Part shown: in pieces, positions 25,546-35,665 of the stretch
Position numbering within the stretch: position 1 is the first letter of the stretch
How the letters are laid out: each line of letters opens with the position of its first letter
Assembly (NCBI GenBank): GCA_002347685.1
Contig: DDWS01000026.1
Span: 1-64,000 of the forward strand
Direction of reading: 5' to 3'
DNA: 64,000 nt
DNA from: Syntrophaceae bacterium UBA2280
GTDB lineage: Bacteria > Desulfobacterota > Syntrophia > Syntrophales > Smithellaceae
Position numbers and translations under genes: made by a program
Notes under the pieces: generated by a model
What the model was told of the DNA's origin: nothing
Database searches by the model: none
What the model saw: the letters and a program-made list of their open reading frames with translations, nothing else

Positions 25546-26319
25546 TTAAGCACCCCCCGGCAGGGGTGGTTTCACGCAGGCAAATACTTCATAGACATCC
25601 GCGCCTTGCCGGTACGGGTGATCGTGAACCCTGAAACCGGTATCGGACAGCGCCTGCTTCCAGACATTGACGGAGAAAAGGCCCAGGCGCCAGTGATCGG
25701 TTTCCAGCCGCAACACGCCGTTTTCACGGATCAGATAGACGATGGTCGCTTCGTAATGATCGTCTGTCGGATCCGGATCATAGAGATTTTCCATAAAAAC
25801 GACATCGATGCTTTTGTTCTCAACCCGGCCGGACGCGGACGTGGCTTCGTTTGAGTTTTGCCGGAACGTTTCGGTGGTGGCATCCGGCGTCACCACCATC
25901 AACCCGCCCGGATTGAGATGATCAAAGGCACGGCAAAAAGCGGCGGACAAATCTTTCAGAGAGGTCATGTGAGCGACACCGTCATCGAGCAGGATCGCGT
26001 CAAAGGTTCGGGCCAATGAGAACGAGCGCATGTCGCCTTCAACAAATTCACATTCCGGATTGAGCGCGCGGGCCTGATCAAGCATCGCCGGGCTTAAATC
26101 GAGCCCCGTGACCCGGTAGTGTTTCTTCAGGTTGAAGACATTTTTCCCGCCGCCGCACGCAACGTTGAGCAGGGTTTCAACCGGTCGTTCGGTGTGCCTC
26201 CGGATCAGCGCGGCAACATAGTCACAGTAGCGCGCATATTCGACGGCCGGATCGCCCCACAGGGGCCAAAGCCACGCCAGGTCGGTATAGAGACGGAATC
26301 GATCGGCAACGGTTGTCAT
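25546..26319 (-). CDS. Class I SAM-dependent methyltransferase
   Basis: A 257-residue Rossmann-fold methyltransferase. Motif I is LNVACGGGKN, the acidic loop is GLDLSPAML, motif II is GDMRSF and motif IV is ILLDDGVAHM. A C-terminal region with WRLGLFS may shape the substrate pocket. The target cannot be assigned. It follows the KASIII-like gene on the same strand by about 75 bases and could modify a product of that enzyme, but the link is only positional. Confidence 0.82.
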   Translation of the reverse strand: MTTVADRFRLYTDLAWLWPLWGDPAVEYARYCDYVAALIRRHTERPVETLLNVACGGGKNVFNLKKHYRVTGLDLSPAMLDQARALNPECEFVEGDMRSFSLARTFDAILLDDGVAHMTSLKDLSAAFCRAFDHLNPGGLMVVTPDATTETFRQNSNEATSASGRVENKSIDVVFMENLYDPDPTDDHYEATIVYLIRENGVLRLETDHWRLGLFSVNVWKQALSDTGFRVHDHPYRQGADVYEVFACVKPPLPGGA

Positions 26320-26393
26320 CAGCGGCTCCCTGTCGCATCGAAGACCCGTGTGATCCGTTTTTCAATAAAACGCGATGGTGATCGAATCTCTGC

Positions 26394-27530
26394 TCAACGT
26401 TTGCTGAGCACCAGACTGCCTACGGAGTAACCGGCGCCGAAGGAACAAATCACTCCGATGTCGCCCGGTTTCAGATCATCATGATAAAGATGAAAAGCAA
26501 TAATGGACCCTGCCGATGCCGTGTTTCCATACCGGTCAAGAATGTTCGGTATTTTCTCTTCCTCGACATCCTTACCGAGGAGCTGCTTTACGACCATGTT
26601 GTTCATGTTGATGTTTGCCTGGTGCAGCCAGAACCGGGTGACATCCCGGGGCTTCAAATGAAGACTGGCCAGGTGGTCACTCATATGTTTGACGGCGACA
26701 GGACTCACTTCTTCAAAGACATTGCGTCCGGACTGGTGAAACAGCTTGTCCCACCCGAAAGGATCTGCGTCCGTGGCATACGAAATATGACCGAAATTGG
26801 TGCGGATATTGTTTGAAAACCGCGTCAGCGCCCTGGTTCCCAGGATTTCATAGCTGTCAGCAGAACGGCAGGTTTCCGACCGCTCCATAATGATGGCTGT
26901 GCTGACATCGCCGAAAATAAAGTGACTGTCCCGGTCACGAAAATTCACCTGGGGCGTAACCAGTTCGGGGTTGATGGCCAAAACACACCTTGTGGAACCG
27001 GATACCAGGCTGTCGTAAGCCCGGTGGAGGCCGAAAGTCGCCGCTGAACAAGCAACCAGCATGTCAAATCCAAAACCATCGATCCCCAGTTCGTTTTGGA
27101 CTTCAATCGCAATCGCAGGGTATGCCCGCTGGGTATAAGCGCAAGAAACAATGACCGCATCAATATCGGCGGCTGTTTTACCGGCGGCGGCCATGGCCTC
27201 CCTCGCGGCATAAACGGCGATTTCCGCCTGGTTGCTCAGTTCGTGATCTTTTCTTTCGGGAAATTTGGGGCGCATGCGGTCGATATCCAGAATGCCTTTT
27301 CTTGTGTATACGTGCCGCGCTTTGATTCCAGACGTTTTCTCAATGAACCTTACGCTGGAAAGGGGTTTCTCCTCGATAATACCCGCCGCGATATCGGAGG
27401 CATGGTCCGTATTGAACTTGTCCGCGTAAGCGTTATAACTTTCAACCAGTTCTTCATTGGTGATGATGTCGGGGGGCGTCCAGATCCCCGAACCGCTGAT
27501 AACGATCTTTTGAGATGATTCTTTTATCAT
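26394..27530 (-). CDS. KASIII-like beta-ketoacyl-ACP synthase (beta-ketodecanoyl synthase type)
   Basis: A 378-residue thiolase-fold enzyme with the FabH triad Cys161 (VACSAATFG), His303 (LHQAN) and Asn336 (YGNTASAG). It is longer than FabH (about 320) and has an N-terminal insert (about 30-90) like Pseudomonas PA3286, which condenses octanoyl-CoA with malonyl-ACP and so moves beta-oxidation intermediates into fatty-acid synthesis. Conserved stretches with that protein, as I recall it, include YPAIAIEVQ and NFRDRDSHFIFGD. AAAGGA precedes the start. By inference it uses medium-chain acyl-CoA; it could also supply primers to the FAS-like cluster. Confidence 0.78.
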   Translation of the reverse strand: MIKESSQKIVISGSGIWTPPDIITNEELVESYNAYADKFNTDHASDIAAGIIEEKPLSSVRFIEKTSGIKARHVYTRKGILDIDRMRPKFPERKDHELSNQAEIAVYAAREAMAAAGKTAADIDAVIVSCAYTQRAYPAIAIEVQNELGIDGFGFDMLVACSAATFGLHRAYDSLVSGSTRCVLAINPELVTPQVNFRDRDSHFIFGDVSTAIIMERSETCRSADSYEILGTRALTRFSNNIRTNFGHISYATDADPFGWDKLFHQSGRNVFEEVSPVAVKHMSDHLASLHLKPRDVTRFWLHQANINMNNMVVKQLLGKDVEEEKIPNILDRYGNTASAGSIIAFHLYHDDLKPGDIGVICSFGAGYSVGSLVLSKR

Positions 27531-27634
27531 TTTTTAAATCCTTTATGTTGACATGATGTATTCGATGATGCGGTATATGAATTTCGCTTTTGGATGTCAA
27601 CACAATATCGATCACAACCCGAATCGTTCCCGTG

Positions 27635-29200
27635 TCAAATCACCGGAGGAGCGTAATATTTTTCTTCAATTTTCCCCGCACGGTCGTCTCTCAATGCCGG
27701 CGGCAGGTTTTCGAGAATATCGGTTGCCGTGATGCCGTCCGCGCCTTTTTGCAGGGCGGCGAGATCTCCGGCATAGCCGTGCAGAAAAACCCCTTTGCGC
27801 GCTGCGAGTTCCGGGGACAGTCCCAGTCCGAACATGGCTGCGATACAGCCGGTGAGGACATCCCCGCTGCCGGCCGTTGCCATTCCCGGATTACCGCTGA
27901 GATTAAAATAGATCCGGCCGTCCGCCCCGCCCACCAGCGAGTGCGCGCCCTTGAGCACGACGACGGCATTCAGCTTTCGGGAGACTTCGCGAAGCACACC
28001 GATTTTATCGGCATTCACCGCGTCCACAGACTTGCCGGACAGGCGCGCCATTTCGCCTGTGTGCGGCGTCAGGATGGTTGGGGCTTTGCGTTTGAGCAGC
28101 ACATCCACTCGGTCCGCGACGGCCGTGAGTCCGTCGCCGTCAATCAGGAGCGGTTTTTTGATGACTGCGCAAAGCTCCCGAATCAGCTTAGCGGTTTCAT
28201 CGTTTAAGGAAAGACCGGGACCAATCACCACCATGTCAGCATGATCCGCATGCGCCAGCAGATCCGGTTTAGCCTTGAGTGACAGGCTGCCTGCCGCCGT
28301 TTCCCGCTGCGGCAGATAGACAATTTCGCGGCCGGTGGCCGCCACAAAAGGCACGATGCCGGCGGGCGCGGCCAGCCTCGCGTACCCCCCGCCCGATTTC
28401 AAAAAGGACATGGCCGCAAAATACGGTGCACCGTAATAATTTTCAGCACCGGCGATAAACAGTACATCCCCCATCGAGCCTTTATAGGCCTGGACGGGGC
28501 GGGGCGGTATCGGAATAAAACCGTTGGTCTGCGCCGAAAGAGCGTCACGATCATAAAGAGAAGGCGGAAAAGAAATATGCGACACCAAAAGCGCGCCGCC
28601 CTGCTCGTAACCGGGATACAGCAAATTGCCGACCTTCGGGAGACCGAACGTGACGGTGTAATCGGCCATCACCGCAGCCCCCATGATCCTTCCGGTATCT
28701 CCGCAAACACCGGAGGGAATATCCAGGCTCATAACCGGCTTCCCGCAGGCATTGATCAGCGCGATCGCATCGGCGGGCAGTCCCTTCACCTCCCGATCCA
28801 GACCGGTGCCAAAAATGGCATCCACTACCGCATCGCTATGGAAAACGTCCGGCCTTGCCTCTTCGGCTTTGGTCAGCAAATGGACGTCCAGGGAGAGATT
28901 ACACGCGATATCATAGTTTGTGCGGGCCGCACCGATGTATTTCTTCGGGGAGGCCACCAGAAATACTTGTACCTTTCCGCCCTGCGAATGAATCAGGCGC
29001 GCCAAAGCCAGTCCGTCGCCGCCGTTGTTGCCCGCGCCGCAGAAGATCGCAAACTTTTTGCCGCGGATGCCGATTTCCCTTTGCAGCAGGACAACGGCCG
29101 CGAGCGCCGCGTTCTCCATCAGGATCTCCTCGGCAACGCCGAACTTCTCGATGGCGAGACGATCCATTTCACGCATTTGTTCTACAGTGGCCAGCTTCAT
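27635..29200 (-). CDS. nnr: Bifunctional NAD(P)H-hydrate epimerase / ADP-dependent dehydratase
   Basis: A 521-residue two-domain repair enzyme. The N-terminal YjeF_N epimerase (about 1-215) shows GAGNNGGDGLALARL; the C-terminal ribokinase-like dehydratase (about 225-521) carries TPHTGEMARL and the NPGMATAGSGDVLTG nucleotide site. It converts the damaged hydrates of NADH and NADPH back to the cofactors. AGGAG lies before the start. It is divergent from the nitroreductase gene. Confidence 0.93.
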   Translation of the reverse strand: MKLATVEQMREMDRLAIEKFGVAEEILMENAALAAVVLLQREIGIRGKKFAIFCGAGNNGGDGLALARLIHSQGGKVQVFLVASPKKYIGAARTNYDIACNLSLDVHLLTKAEEARPDVFHSDAVVDAIFGTGLDREVKGLPADAIALINACGKPVMSLDIPSGVCGDTGRIMGAAVMADYTVTFGLPKVGNLLYPGYEQGGALLVSHISFPPSLYDRDALSAQTNGFIPIPPRPVQAYKGSMGDVLFIAGAENYYGAPYFAAMSFLKSGGGYARLAAPAGIVPFVAATGREIVYLPQRETAAGSLSLKAKPDLLAHADHADMVVIGPGLSLNDETAKLIRELCAVIKKPLLIDGDGLTAVADRVDVLLKRKAPTILTPHTGEMARLSGKSVDAVNADKIGVLREVSRKLNAVVVLKGAHSLVGGADGRIYFNLSGNPGMATAGSGDVLTGCIAAMFGLGLSPELAARKGVFLHGYAGDLAALQKGADGITATDILENLPPALRDDRAGKIEEKYYAPPVI

Positions 29201-29315
29201 TGAACTTTACTCCTTGCGGTTTCAAGAATCATTATGAAAATATTATTTGTTAGTATAGAATACCTCTATGGAATTGCCAATAACATTTTTCGGCATCCAT
29301 TGTAAAGGATACGTC

Positions 29316-30161
29316 ATGACACCGATATCCGAAGTCATTCGCCGGCGCTGTTCGTGCCGGTCCTATGCGGACCGGCCTTTGGAGGAGGACGCCCTGCATC
29401 ATTTTACGCGGGCGGTTCATGCGCCGCAACGCGGCCCTTTCGGACACACGCCGCGCTTTTCGCTGCTTTCGATCACGTCTTTGTCCCGCGATGACTGGAA
29501 GAAACTCGGCACGTACGGTGTGATTAAAAATGCGCGCCTCTATATGGCGGGAATGATCCGGCCGGCTCCGATGGCCGCCTGTGATTTCGGATTTTGCATG
29601 GAAAAGCTGATTTTAGAGGCGACAAAACTTGGTTTGGGAACCTGCTGGCTGGGCGGGACGTTTTCGATCGGTGCCTTTGCCAACGCCGCCGGTCTGTGCA
29701 AGGAAGAGCAACTGCCCGCCGTCACCCCCGTCGGCTATCCGGCGGACCGCAGAAGTCTCACGGAACGGACCATGCGGCGTTTTGCAGGCTCCAACCGCCG
29801 TAAGCCATGGCCTGAGCTTTTTTTTCAAGACAATCTTTTCATGCCGCTTTTATCCGACGAAGCCGGACCCTATGCCGAAGCACTCGAAAACGTCCGGCTG
29901 GCGCCTTCGGCCTCCAACAAACAACCCTGGCGAGTGGTCTATGACAAAAAGCTGCAGATCTTTTCCTTCTATATTTCACGCGCCTTCGGTTACCGGCAAC
30001 TTCGGGAAATATCGTTGCAGGACATCGATATGGGCATTGCCATGTGCCACTTTGATCTGACGGTGAATGAAATGGGGCTTAAAGGATCCTGGCTCAGAGA
30101 GGATGCCCCCGCAACCATAAAACCCCTGGAGTATATGGCAAGCTGGCAGGCCGGTGATTGA
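29316..30161 (+). CDS. Nitroreductase-family flavoprotein
   Basis: A 281-residue FMN-binding protein of the larger TM-nitroreductase type. The N-terminal RRRCSCRSY motif binds FMN phosphate, and the second half contains APSASNKQPWRVV, a second nitroreductase signature. Thus two half-domains form one fold on a single chain. The ATG at 29316 has AAAGGA six bases upstream; the frame is open from 29268 without family resemblance. Substrate unknown; the family reduces nitroaromatics, quinones or related compounds with NAD(P)H. Confidence 0.82.
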   Translation: MTPISEVIRRRCSCRSYADRPLEEDALHHFTRAVHAPQRGPFGHTPRFSLLSITSLSRDDWKKLGTYGVIKNARLYMAGMIRPAPMAACDFGFCMEKLILEATKLGLGTCWLGGTFSIGAFANAAGLCKEEQLPAVTPVGYPADRRSLTERTMRRFAGSNRRKPWPELFFQDNLFMPLLSDEAGPYAEALENVRLAPSASNKQPWRVVYDKKLQIFSFYISRAFGYRQLREISLQDIDMGIAMCHFDLTVNEMGLKGSWLREDAPATIKPLEYMASWQAGD

Positions 30162-30189
30162 GTCGTGTCCCGTGACACGCGGGTCGGGG

Positions 30190-31218
30190 CTAATCCATGA
30201 TCAGCACTTTTGCGCCGCGAATTTTGCCTTGCTTTAAATCGACGAGTGCGCGGTTGGCGTCGGCAAATGGATATTCCTCTACATCCGGAAGGATCGGGAT
30301 ACGCGAGGCTATTGTCATCAATTCTTCGATATCGCGGCGCGCGACATTGGCCACGCTTTTGATTTCTTTTTCCTGCCACAAATGAAGAGGGTAATCGAGG
30401 CGAAGCAACTCGTCTTTGTCTGCTTCCTCCTTACGGATCGCGTTGATGACGAGCCTGCCGTCCGGCGCAAGATTTTCGAGGGCTTCCACAACCGGCCTCC
30501 ACGCGGGTGTTGTGTCAATGATCGCCGCGAGCTTTCGCGGACTGCGATCCGTCGTGTCCCCCGCCCATCTCGCGCCCAGATCAAGAGCAAAGTTTCGCTC
30601 CCTTTCGGAACGGGCAAAAACGAAAATTTCCGAATTCGGATAAAGGTGCCGGGACAACTGCAGCACCAGGTGCGCGGACGCGCCGAAACCTGTGAGGCCC
30701 AGCGGATCGCCGTCTCGTAGACCGGCCAACCGAAGCGAACGCCAGCCGATGGCGCCCGCGCATAAAAGCGGCGCGGCCTGTGCGTCGGAAAATACATCCG
30801 AAATCGGATAAGCATAATCTTCCGACACGGCAACATATTGAGCGTATCCGCCCGGCACATCCCGGCCGGTGGCCTTGAAATCCGGGCAAAGATTTTCCAG
30901 ACCCGCAAGACAGCGCAAACATCTTCCGCAGGCATGACCGATCCAGCCGACGCCGACCCGGTCGCCGGGGGCATGACGCCTTGCCCCTGGCCCCAGGCTT
31001 TCGACCTCACCGACAATCTGGTGACCTAAAATGAAAGGGAATACAACAGGCGGTGTCCGGCCTTCGATTTCATCGAGTTCCGTATGGCAGACACCGCAGG
31101 CGGATACGCGAATCAGGACTTGCCCCGAGACAGGATCAGGGGTCGGAAGATCAACAAAAGAAAGCGGCTGAGGATTTTCACGAATGTCAGTGATGAAATC
31201 CAGTACAGCCGCTTTCAT
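30190..31218 (-). CDS. Zinc-dependent alcohol dehydrogenase
   Basis: A 342-residue MDR-superfamily enzyme. The catalytic zinc site is CGVCHTE plus GHQIVG, and the four-Cys structural zinc site is CGRCLRCLAGLENLC. The Rossmann motif is modified (GLTGFGASAHL), and the region resembles AdhA-type alcohol dehydrogenases. It interconverts an alcohol and aldehyde with NAD(P). It starts five bases after the aldolase stop, so it is the third gene of an fbp-fba-adh unit; the metabolic reason for this pairing is unclear. Confidence 0.85.
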   Translation of the reverse strand: MKAAVLDFITDIRENPQPLSFVDLPTPDPVSGQVLIRVSACGVCHTELDEIEGRTPPVVFPFILGHQIVGEVESLGPGARRHAPGDRVGVGWIGHACGRCLRCLAGLENLCPDFKATGRDVPGGYAQYVAVSEDYAYPISDVFSDAQAAPLLCAGAIGWRSLRLAGLRDGDPLGLTGFGASAHLVLQLSRHLYPNSEIFVFARSERERNFALDLGARWAGDTTDRSPRKLAAIIDTTPAWRPVVEALENLAPDGRLVINAIRKEEADKDELLRLDYPLHLWQEKEIKSVANVARRDIEELMTIASRIPILPDVEEYPFADANRALVDLKQGKIRGAKVLIMD

Positions 31219-31223
31219 GTTTT

Positions 31224-32615
31224 CTATTTCAGCGCCGCAGGCAGGGGAAGCAAAACGTCAACCGGCTGAATGTATTTGTCCATCACCTCGCGGGTGCCGT
31301 TGACTTTGAGCTTGTCGAACAGAAACGCGAATTGACGCTCCAGTTCGGCGCAGATGCCGCCACGGACATCCGCCGGAAGATGCCACAGCTCCAGTTTGAA
31401 CGGTCCGAATCCTTTCTTGCGGGTTTTATAGATGAACTGTTCTTCCGTGTCTTTTTCCTTCCATTCGCTCTTCATATTGGTTTTCAAATGATCATAGATC
31501 TTCGTCCGCAGATCCGCCGGAAACCCTTTGCTGTCGTAAATCATGTTCTGGAAGCCCGTGGCTAGATGAATCTCAGCAGTGCCGGTGGCGGGAAAGCGGT
31601 CAAACGCCTCATCCGGCAGTGTCGAGGCACCGTGCTGAACCGCTCCGGACAAACCATAACGCGTGCGGGAGGTTGCGGATAATTTTTCAAGAACATCAAA
31701 ATCGATTTTAACGTTTGCGACCGAGCCGTCCGCCAGCGGCACGCCGCCGTGCGTCGTGCCGGTCTGAACGCTGATCTTGCTGATGCCTTTGAAGGCATCC
31801 CCCCTCTTTTTGAGCTCTTCGAGGTAGCCGTCCATGAAGGCCTGCAATTCCTCCACCGTACTGTTTTTGCCGCCGACTTCGCCGATCTCGCCGCCCACGG
31901 ATATTGTGATGCCTTCCGGCTCCAGATCACGGATCATGGTGGTCAGCTCCGCCGCAAGCGTATAATTGGTCTGCTGCTGCTCCTTCACGGTTGGTTTGGA
32001 TAAATCCACCAGCGTGGAGGTATCGATGTCGATGTTGTAGAAACCCGCTTCAATGGCTTCCCAGATTAAATTCTTGACCGTCTGTGTTTCCTTTTCCGCG
32101 TCGGCGGTAAATTTTTTGGCGTTGATCTGGAAATGATCGCCCTGCAAAAACACAGGGCCGCGCCAACCGGCTTTCACAGCCGCCGCCGTAATCGCGCAGG
32201 TGTATTCAAACGGCCGCTGAACCGTATAGTCAACTTCCGAACGGGCGATTTCAAAGAGCACCGGCCCGACCTTGCCTTTCATGGCGGCACGGAAAACGGC
32301 CTGCGCCACATCGTAGGTGATACCGCGAATATTGATGGCGGGAACGGTGAACCCGCCGACTTCCCCGCTGCCCATCGCCTCATAGAGCGTTTGAACCGAC
32401 GAAGACACGATGCCCATCGCAGCGGCCCCCCGGCGAATGAGAAAACCGGCGGCTTCCTTGGTGCCCGGATCGGGGCTGAAGACAACCGTATAAATCAGAT
32501 CATCGATCAACCCGCCTGAAAATTTTCCTTCATCCAGCACACGGACCTCATCGCCGTCGACTTCCAGGATGGACGCATACCCTTTTTTCAGCTGACCTTT
32601 ATTTTTATAAATCAT
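31224..32615 (-). CDS. fba: Class II fructose-bisphosphate aldolase family protein
   Basis: A 463-residue TIM-barrel aldolase, longer than typical class II enzymes (about 285-360). The zinc-binding QGDHFQ, the IDIDTSTL strand, GGEIGEVGG and the glycine-rich TGTTHGG region mark the class. An N-terminal extension of about 75 residues and a C-terminal extension of about 100 account for the length. It cleaves or forms fructose-1,6-bisphosphate. GGAGAAG lies before the ATG, 11 bases after fbp; the pairing with fructose-bisphosphatase favours the gluconeogenic direction. Confidence 0.85.
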   Translation of the reverse strand: MIYKNKGQLKKGYASILEVDGDEVRVLDEGKFSGGLIDDLIYTVVFSPDPGTKEAAGFLIRRGAAAMGIVSSSVQTLYEAMGSGEVGGFTVPAINIRGITYDVAQAVFRAAMKGKVGPVLFEIARSEVDYTVQRPFEYTCAITAAAVKAGWRGPVFLQGDHFQINAKKFTADAEKETQTVKNLIWEAIEAGFYNIDIDTSTLVDLSKPTVKEQQQTNYTLAAELTTMIRDLEPEGITISVGGEIGEVGGKNSTVEELQAFMDGYLEELKKRGDAFKGISKISVQTGTTHGGVPLADGSVANVKIDFDVLEKLSATSRTRYGLSGAVQHGASTLPDEAFDRFPATGTAEIHLATGFQNMIYDSKGFPADLRTKIYDHLKTNMKSEWKEKDTEEQFIYKTRKKGFGPFKLELWHLPADVRGGICAELERQFAFLFDKLKVNGTREVMDKYIQPVDVLLPLPAALK

Positions 32616-32626
32616 GGCTTCTCCTT

Positions 32627-33577
32627 TTAATCTTTGGATGACTGCGACAGGATTTGTCCCGCCATGGTGACTTCCGCCGCAGATCCGATATAGATCGGTG
32701 AACGCTGGTTGACGTTGGTGACCTTTAAAGCCAGAATATCCTCACGGCCGTCCGTGGCTTTGCCTCCGGCCTGCTCCACGATAAAAGCCATCGGCTGCAG
32801 TTCAAACAGCAGCCGCAATTTCCCCTTGGGCGATTTCTTCAGCGCGGGATAGGTGAACACACCGCCCCTTTTAATAATCACCTGATTGATGTCGGGTACA
32901 AACCCACCGCTGTAGCGCAGTTTGTAGCCTTCCTGCTCCAGGGTCTCGATAAACTTCAGATGCGCGTCCGTCCAGTCGCAGCGCAGGCCGCCCGGCGAAA
33001 AGATCGAGCCCTTTTCCTTCAGACGGATATTTTCCTCGGAGAGCACGTATTCCCCTTCACGATCCAGAACAAACTCATGCGCGCCTTTGCCCGCCGAGTA
33101 GATCATCGTGATCAGCGGACCATAGGTGATATAGAGCGCAGCCACCATGGTGTTGCGCCCGCAATCCATCACGGAATGTTTATGGATGCCGATGATCGTT
33201 CCGATGGCCAGATTCGTATCCACCAGAGACGAACCGTCGAGCGGATCCGCCGTAACAACGTATTGCTCCTGCCCCTTGCCGATGGTGACGATATCTTCGA
33301 GCTCTTCGGAGGCATACTCACGTACAAACCCGGAGTGCTGCAGCTTATTTTTCAGAATATCGTCGGAAATACGGTCCAGCGCCAGCTGTTCTTCACCGTA
33401 AATATTTTCAAAACCGGCCAGCTTGCGGTTGGATTCCTGGATTTTGGCGGAGATGTATTTCCCGACGACGGCGATCTGCCAGATGAGCCTGCGCAATTCC
33501 ACCTCAATGCCGTCCATCCACATGTGGCGCCTTAGATCAACGATGTTTTTGGTGTAATCATTTGTTCCTTCACTCAT
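32627..33577 (-). CDS. fbp: Fructose-1,6-bisphosphatase class I
   Basis: A 316-residue enzyme with the metal and substrate motif ADPLDGSSLVDTNLAIGTI, the YIGSA segment near the C-terminus and ASEELED, all typical of class I FBPase. It removes the 1-phosphate of fructose-1,6-bisphosphate, the committed step of gluconeogenesis. It is the first gene of the fbp-fba-adh operon on the minus strand. The allosteric AMP site cannot be judged from sequence by eye. Confidence 0.93.
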   Translation of the reverse strand: MSEGTNDYTKNIVDLRRHMWMDGIEVELRRLIWQIAVVGKYISAKIQESNRKLAGFENIYGEEQLALDRISDDILKNKLQHSGFVREYASEELEDIVTIGKGQEQYVVTADPLDGSSLVDTNLAIGTIIGIHKHSVMDCGRNTMVAALYITYGPLITMIYSAGKGAHEFVLDREGEYVLSEENIRLKEKGSIFSPGGLRCDWTDAHLKFIETLEQEGYKLRYSGGFVPDINQVIIKRGGVFTYPALKKSPKGKLRLLFELQPMAFIVEQAGGKATDGREDILALKVTNVNQRSPIYIGSAAEVTMAGQILSQSSKD

Positions 33578-33601
33578 GACGTTTCGTGCTCCTTACTTTG
33601 A

Positions 33602-35665
33602 TCATTTTCCGGCCGTGCCGAACATGTCCGGCACGACTTCATTTCTTTTTTCAGCCAGTATTTTTTCCAGTGCGCCTTTGAGCTCTGTCAGCGAATAGGG
33701 CTTGACCATCGCACCGACAAAACCGTATTTCCAATATTCTTCAATCGCCGGGTCATGCACATAGCCGCTGGAAATCACCGCTTTGACCTCCGGATGAACA
33801 CTCTGCCAGCGCCGGATGGCCGTCTCGCCGCCTTCGTCGCCGCGCATCGTCAAATCCATGATGACCAGGGAAAAAGGCGCGTTCGCTTCTTTGCTTTGGC
33901 TGTAAATATCGATGGCCTCATCGTGACTGGTGGCCGTCGCCACTTCATAGCCCAGATGCACAAGCATGCTGCCGGTCACATCCAGAAGGATTTTCTCGTC
34001 ATCGATGAGCAGGACCTTATGTTTTTCATCGGACGGTTTCTTGCCCGTCATCGCCGGTTTCGGTTCATGGCTTTCCCCGTTGGTCGCCGGAATGTAGACC
34101 GTGAAGGTGGTTCCATCCCCCGGCGTGGACTCGACCGTGATCATCCCTTCATGACTTTTCACAATGGAATACACGATGGCCAGGCCCAGTCCCATTCCCT
34201 TGAGGCTGCCCATTTGTTTGGTCGTAAAATAGGGGTCAAACAGTTTTTTCATGTGCGCACCGGAAATCCCGGCGCCTTGATCACGGACATACCACTTCAC
34301 ATAACGGCCGCCCCGAAGCGACGGAACCTGCTGAGCCGTTAAGACAACATTGAGCGCACCCACTTCAATGGCGCCGCCCAGCGGCATCGCCTCTGCGGCG
34401 TTCGTTACCAGTGAATGAACCACCTGATGCATCTGCCCTTCGTCAATCTGCGCCGACCATAGGCCTTCGGGCAGATTGAAAGCACACTGGATATTTTTGC
34501 CGCTGAGGGTAAACTCCGTGGCATCCCGAAGAACCGTTGCGATGGAGACGGTTTTACGCTGCTGCGATCCACTGCGGGAATAGGTTAAAAGTTTCCTGGT
34601 CAGGGTTTTCGCCCGCTCGCAGTGCTCCTCCGCCGCGACCAGTCTCTGATACGCAGGACTGTCGGCTGCGACATCCATCCTGGCCATCGCCAGGGAACCG
34701 AACACACTCGTCAGGATATTGTTGAAATCATGCGCGATGCCGCCGGCCAGAAGACCGATGGATTCGAGTTTCTGTGCTTTGGCCAGTTCCGCCTCCATAA
34801 AACGGCGCACGGTGACGTCGCGGCCCAATGATTCAAAATACTCAATGCGGCCGCTGGAATCACGAACCGCGATGGCTGTAAATTCCAGGATGACTGTCTG
34901 GCCGTCTTTTGCAACGCCTTCGACATGGAGATTCCTCAAGACATCCATGCCGGCATCGAGAGCCCCCGTGGCGCGGACCCAGTCTTTCACATAATTCTTA
35001 TGGAAAACCCGCATCGCCAGCCCGGGGTCCGCAAGATATTCCTCAAGGGAATAACCGAAAATCCTGTGCGCCGCCTCGTTGATATACATCACCTTGCCGC
35101 TGTCGGCCTGCACGTGAATAATCACCTCATCGGCATACTGCGTCAGACGTTCATAGACATTTCGAATTTCGCGATTTTCTTCCCTCAGGTGAAGCTGCTC
35201 GGTCAGATCCCTGACAAAAGCCGCAATGGCGATGATACTTCCACTGACGTCAAAACAGGGATTGGCATTAATCAGAAGCGCTTTCTTCGGTCCGGACGGC
35301 GCATCCATCACGCAGCTCTTGTCGGCCAGGGATTGCCCCGCCTTCATGATCCAACCGAAAACGGGATCCTCCTCGATTCGTTCTTCGTCGATGCACCGGA
35401 AACGCCAGCGGGGATCGGAATACTTCCTTCCGATCATCTCCGTTGCCGAGCGGCCGAATATTTTTGCCATCCCGGGATTGACAAAAAGGATGATCCCTTT
35501 ACCGTCCACAACCATCAGCCCATCCGGAATCATCCCAATCAACTGCTGCAAGGGGGCATGATCCCGTTCCATCCGTGCGATTTTTTCTTCGAGATTGTTT
35601 ATTTCCAGACGGAGCTTATCTGCCGGGGTTTCTACCATGTGCCCAAAACCTTTCATCATTCTCAC
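33602..35665 (-). CDS. Hybrid sensor histidine kinase (PAS-PAS-HisKA-HATPase-REC)
   Basis: A 687-residue cytoplasmic protein. In order: a short coiled coil, two PAS domains (about 40-155 and 165-290), HisKA with AGGIAHDFNNILT (catalytic His near 315), HATPase_c with DQGAGI and MGLGLAIVYS, and a C-terminal receiver with phosphoacceptor in VIMDLTM. The NtrB-like HDFNN type usually autophosphorylates and signals through its own receiver to a partner. The start is GTG at 35665; an in-frame ATG at 35638 is an alternative. No response regulator is immediately attached, although the ZraR-like gene is about 115 bases upstream. Confidence 0.88.
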   Translation of the reverse strand: MRMMKGFGHMVETPADKLRLEINNLEEKIARMERDHAPLQQLIGMIPDGLMVVDGKGIILFVNPGMAKIFGRSATEMIGRKYSDPRWRFRCIDEERIEEDPVFGWIMKAGQSLADKSCVMDAPSGPKKALLINANPCFDVSGSIIAIAAFVRDLTEQLHLREENREIRNVYERLTQYADEVIIHVQADSGKVMYINEAAHRIFGYSLEEYLADPGLAMRVFHKNYVKDWVRATGALDAGMDVLRNLHVEGVAKDGQTVILEFTAIAVRDSSGRIEYFESLGRDVTVRRFMEAELAKAQKLESIGLLAGGIAHDFNNILTSVFGSLAMARMDVAADSPAYQRLVAAEEHCERAKTLTRKLLTYSRSGSQQRKTVSIATVLRDATEFTLSGKNIQCAFNLPEGLWSAQIDEGQMHQVVHSLVTNAAEAMPLGGAIEVGALNVVLTAQQVPSLRGGRYVKWYVRDQGAGISGAHMKKLFDPYFTTKQMGSLKGMGLGLAIVYSIVKSHEGMITVESTPGDGTTFTVYIPATNGESHEPKPAMTGKKPSDEKHKVLLIDDEKILLDVTGSMLVHLGYEVATATSHDEAIDIYSQSKEANAPFSLVIMDLTMRGDEGGETAIRRWQSVHPEVKAVISSGYVHDPAIEEYWKYGFVGAMVKPYSLTELKGALEKILAEKRNEVVPDMFGTAGK

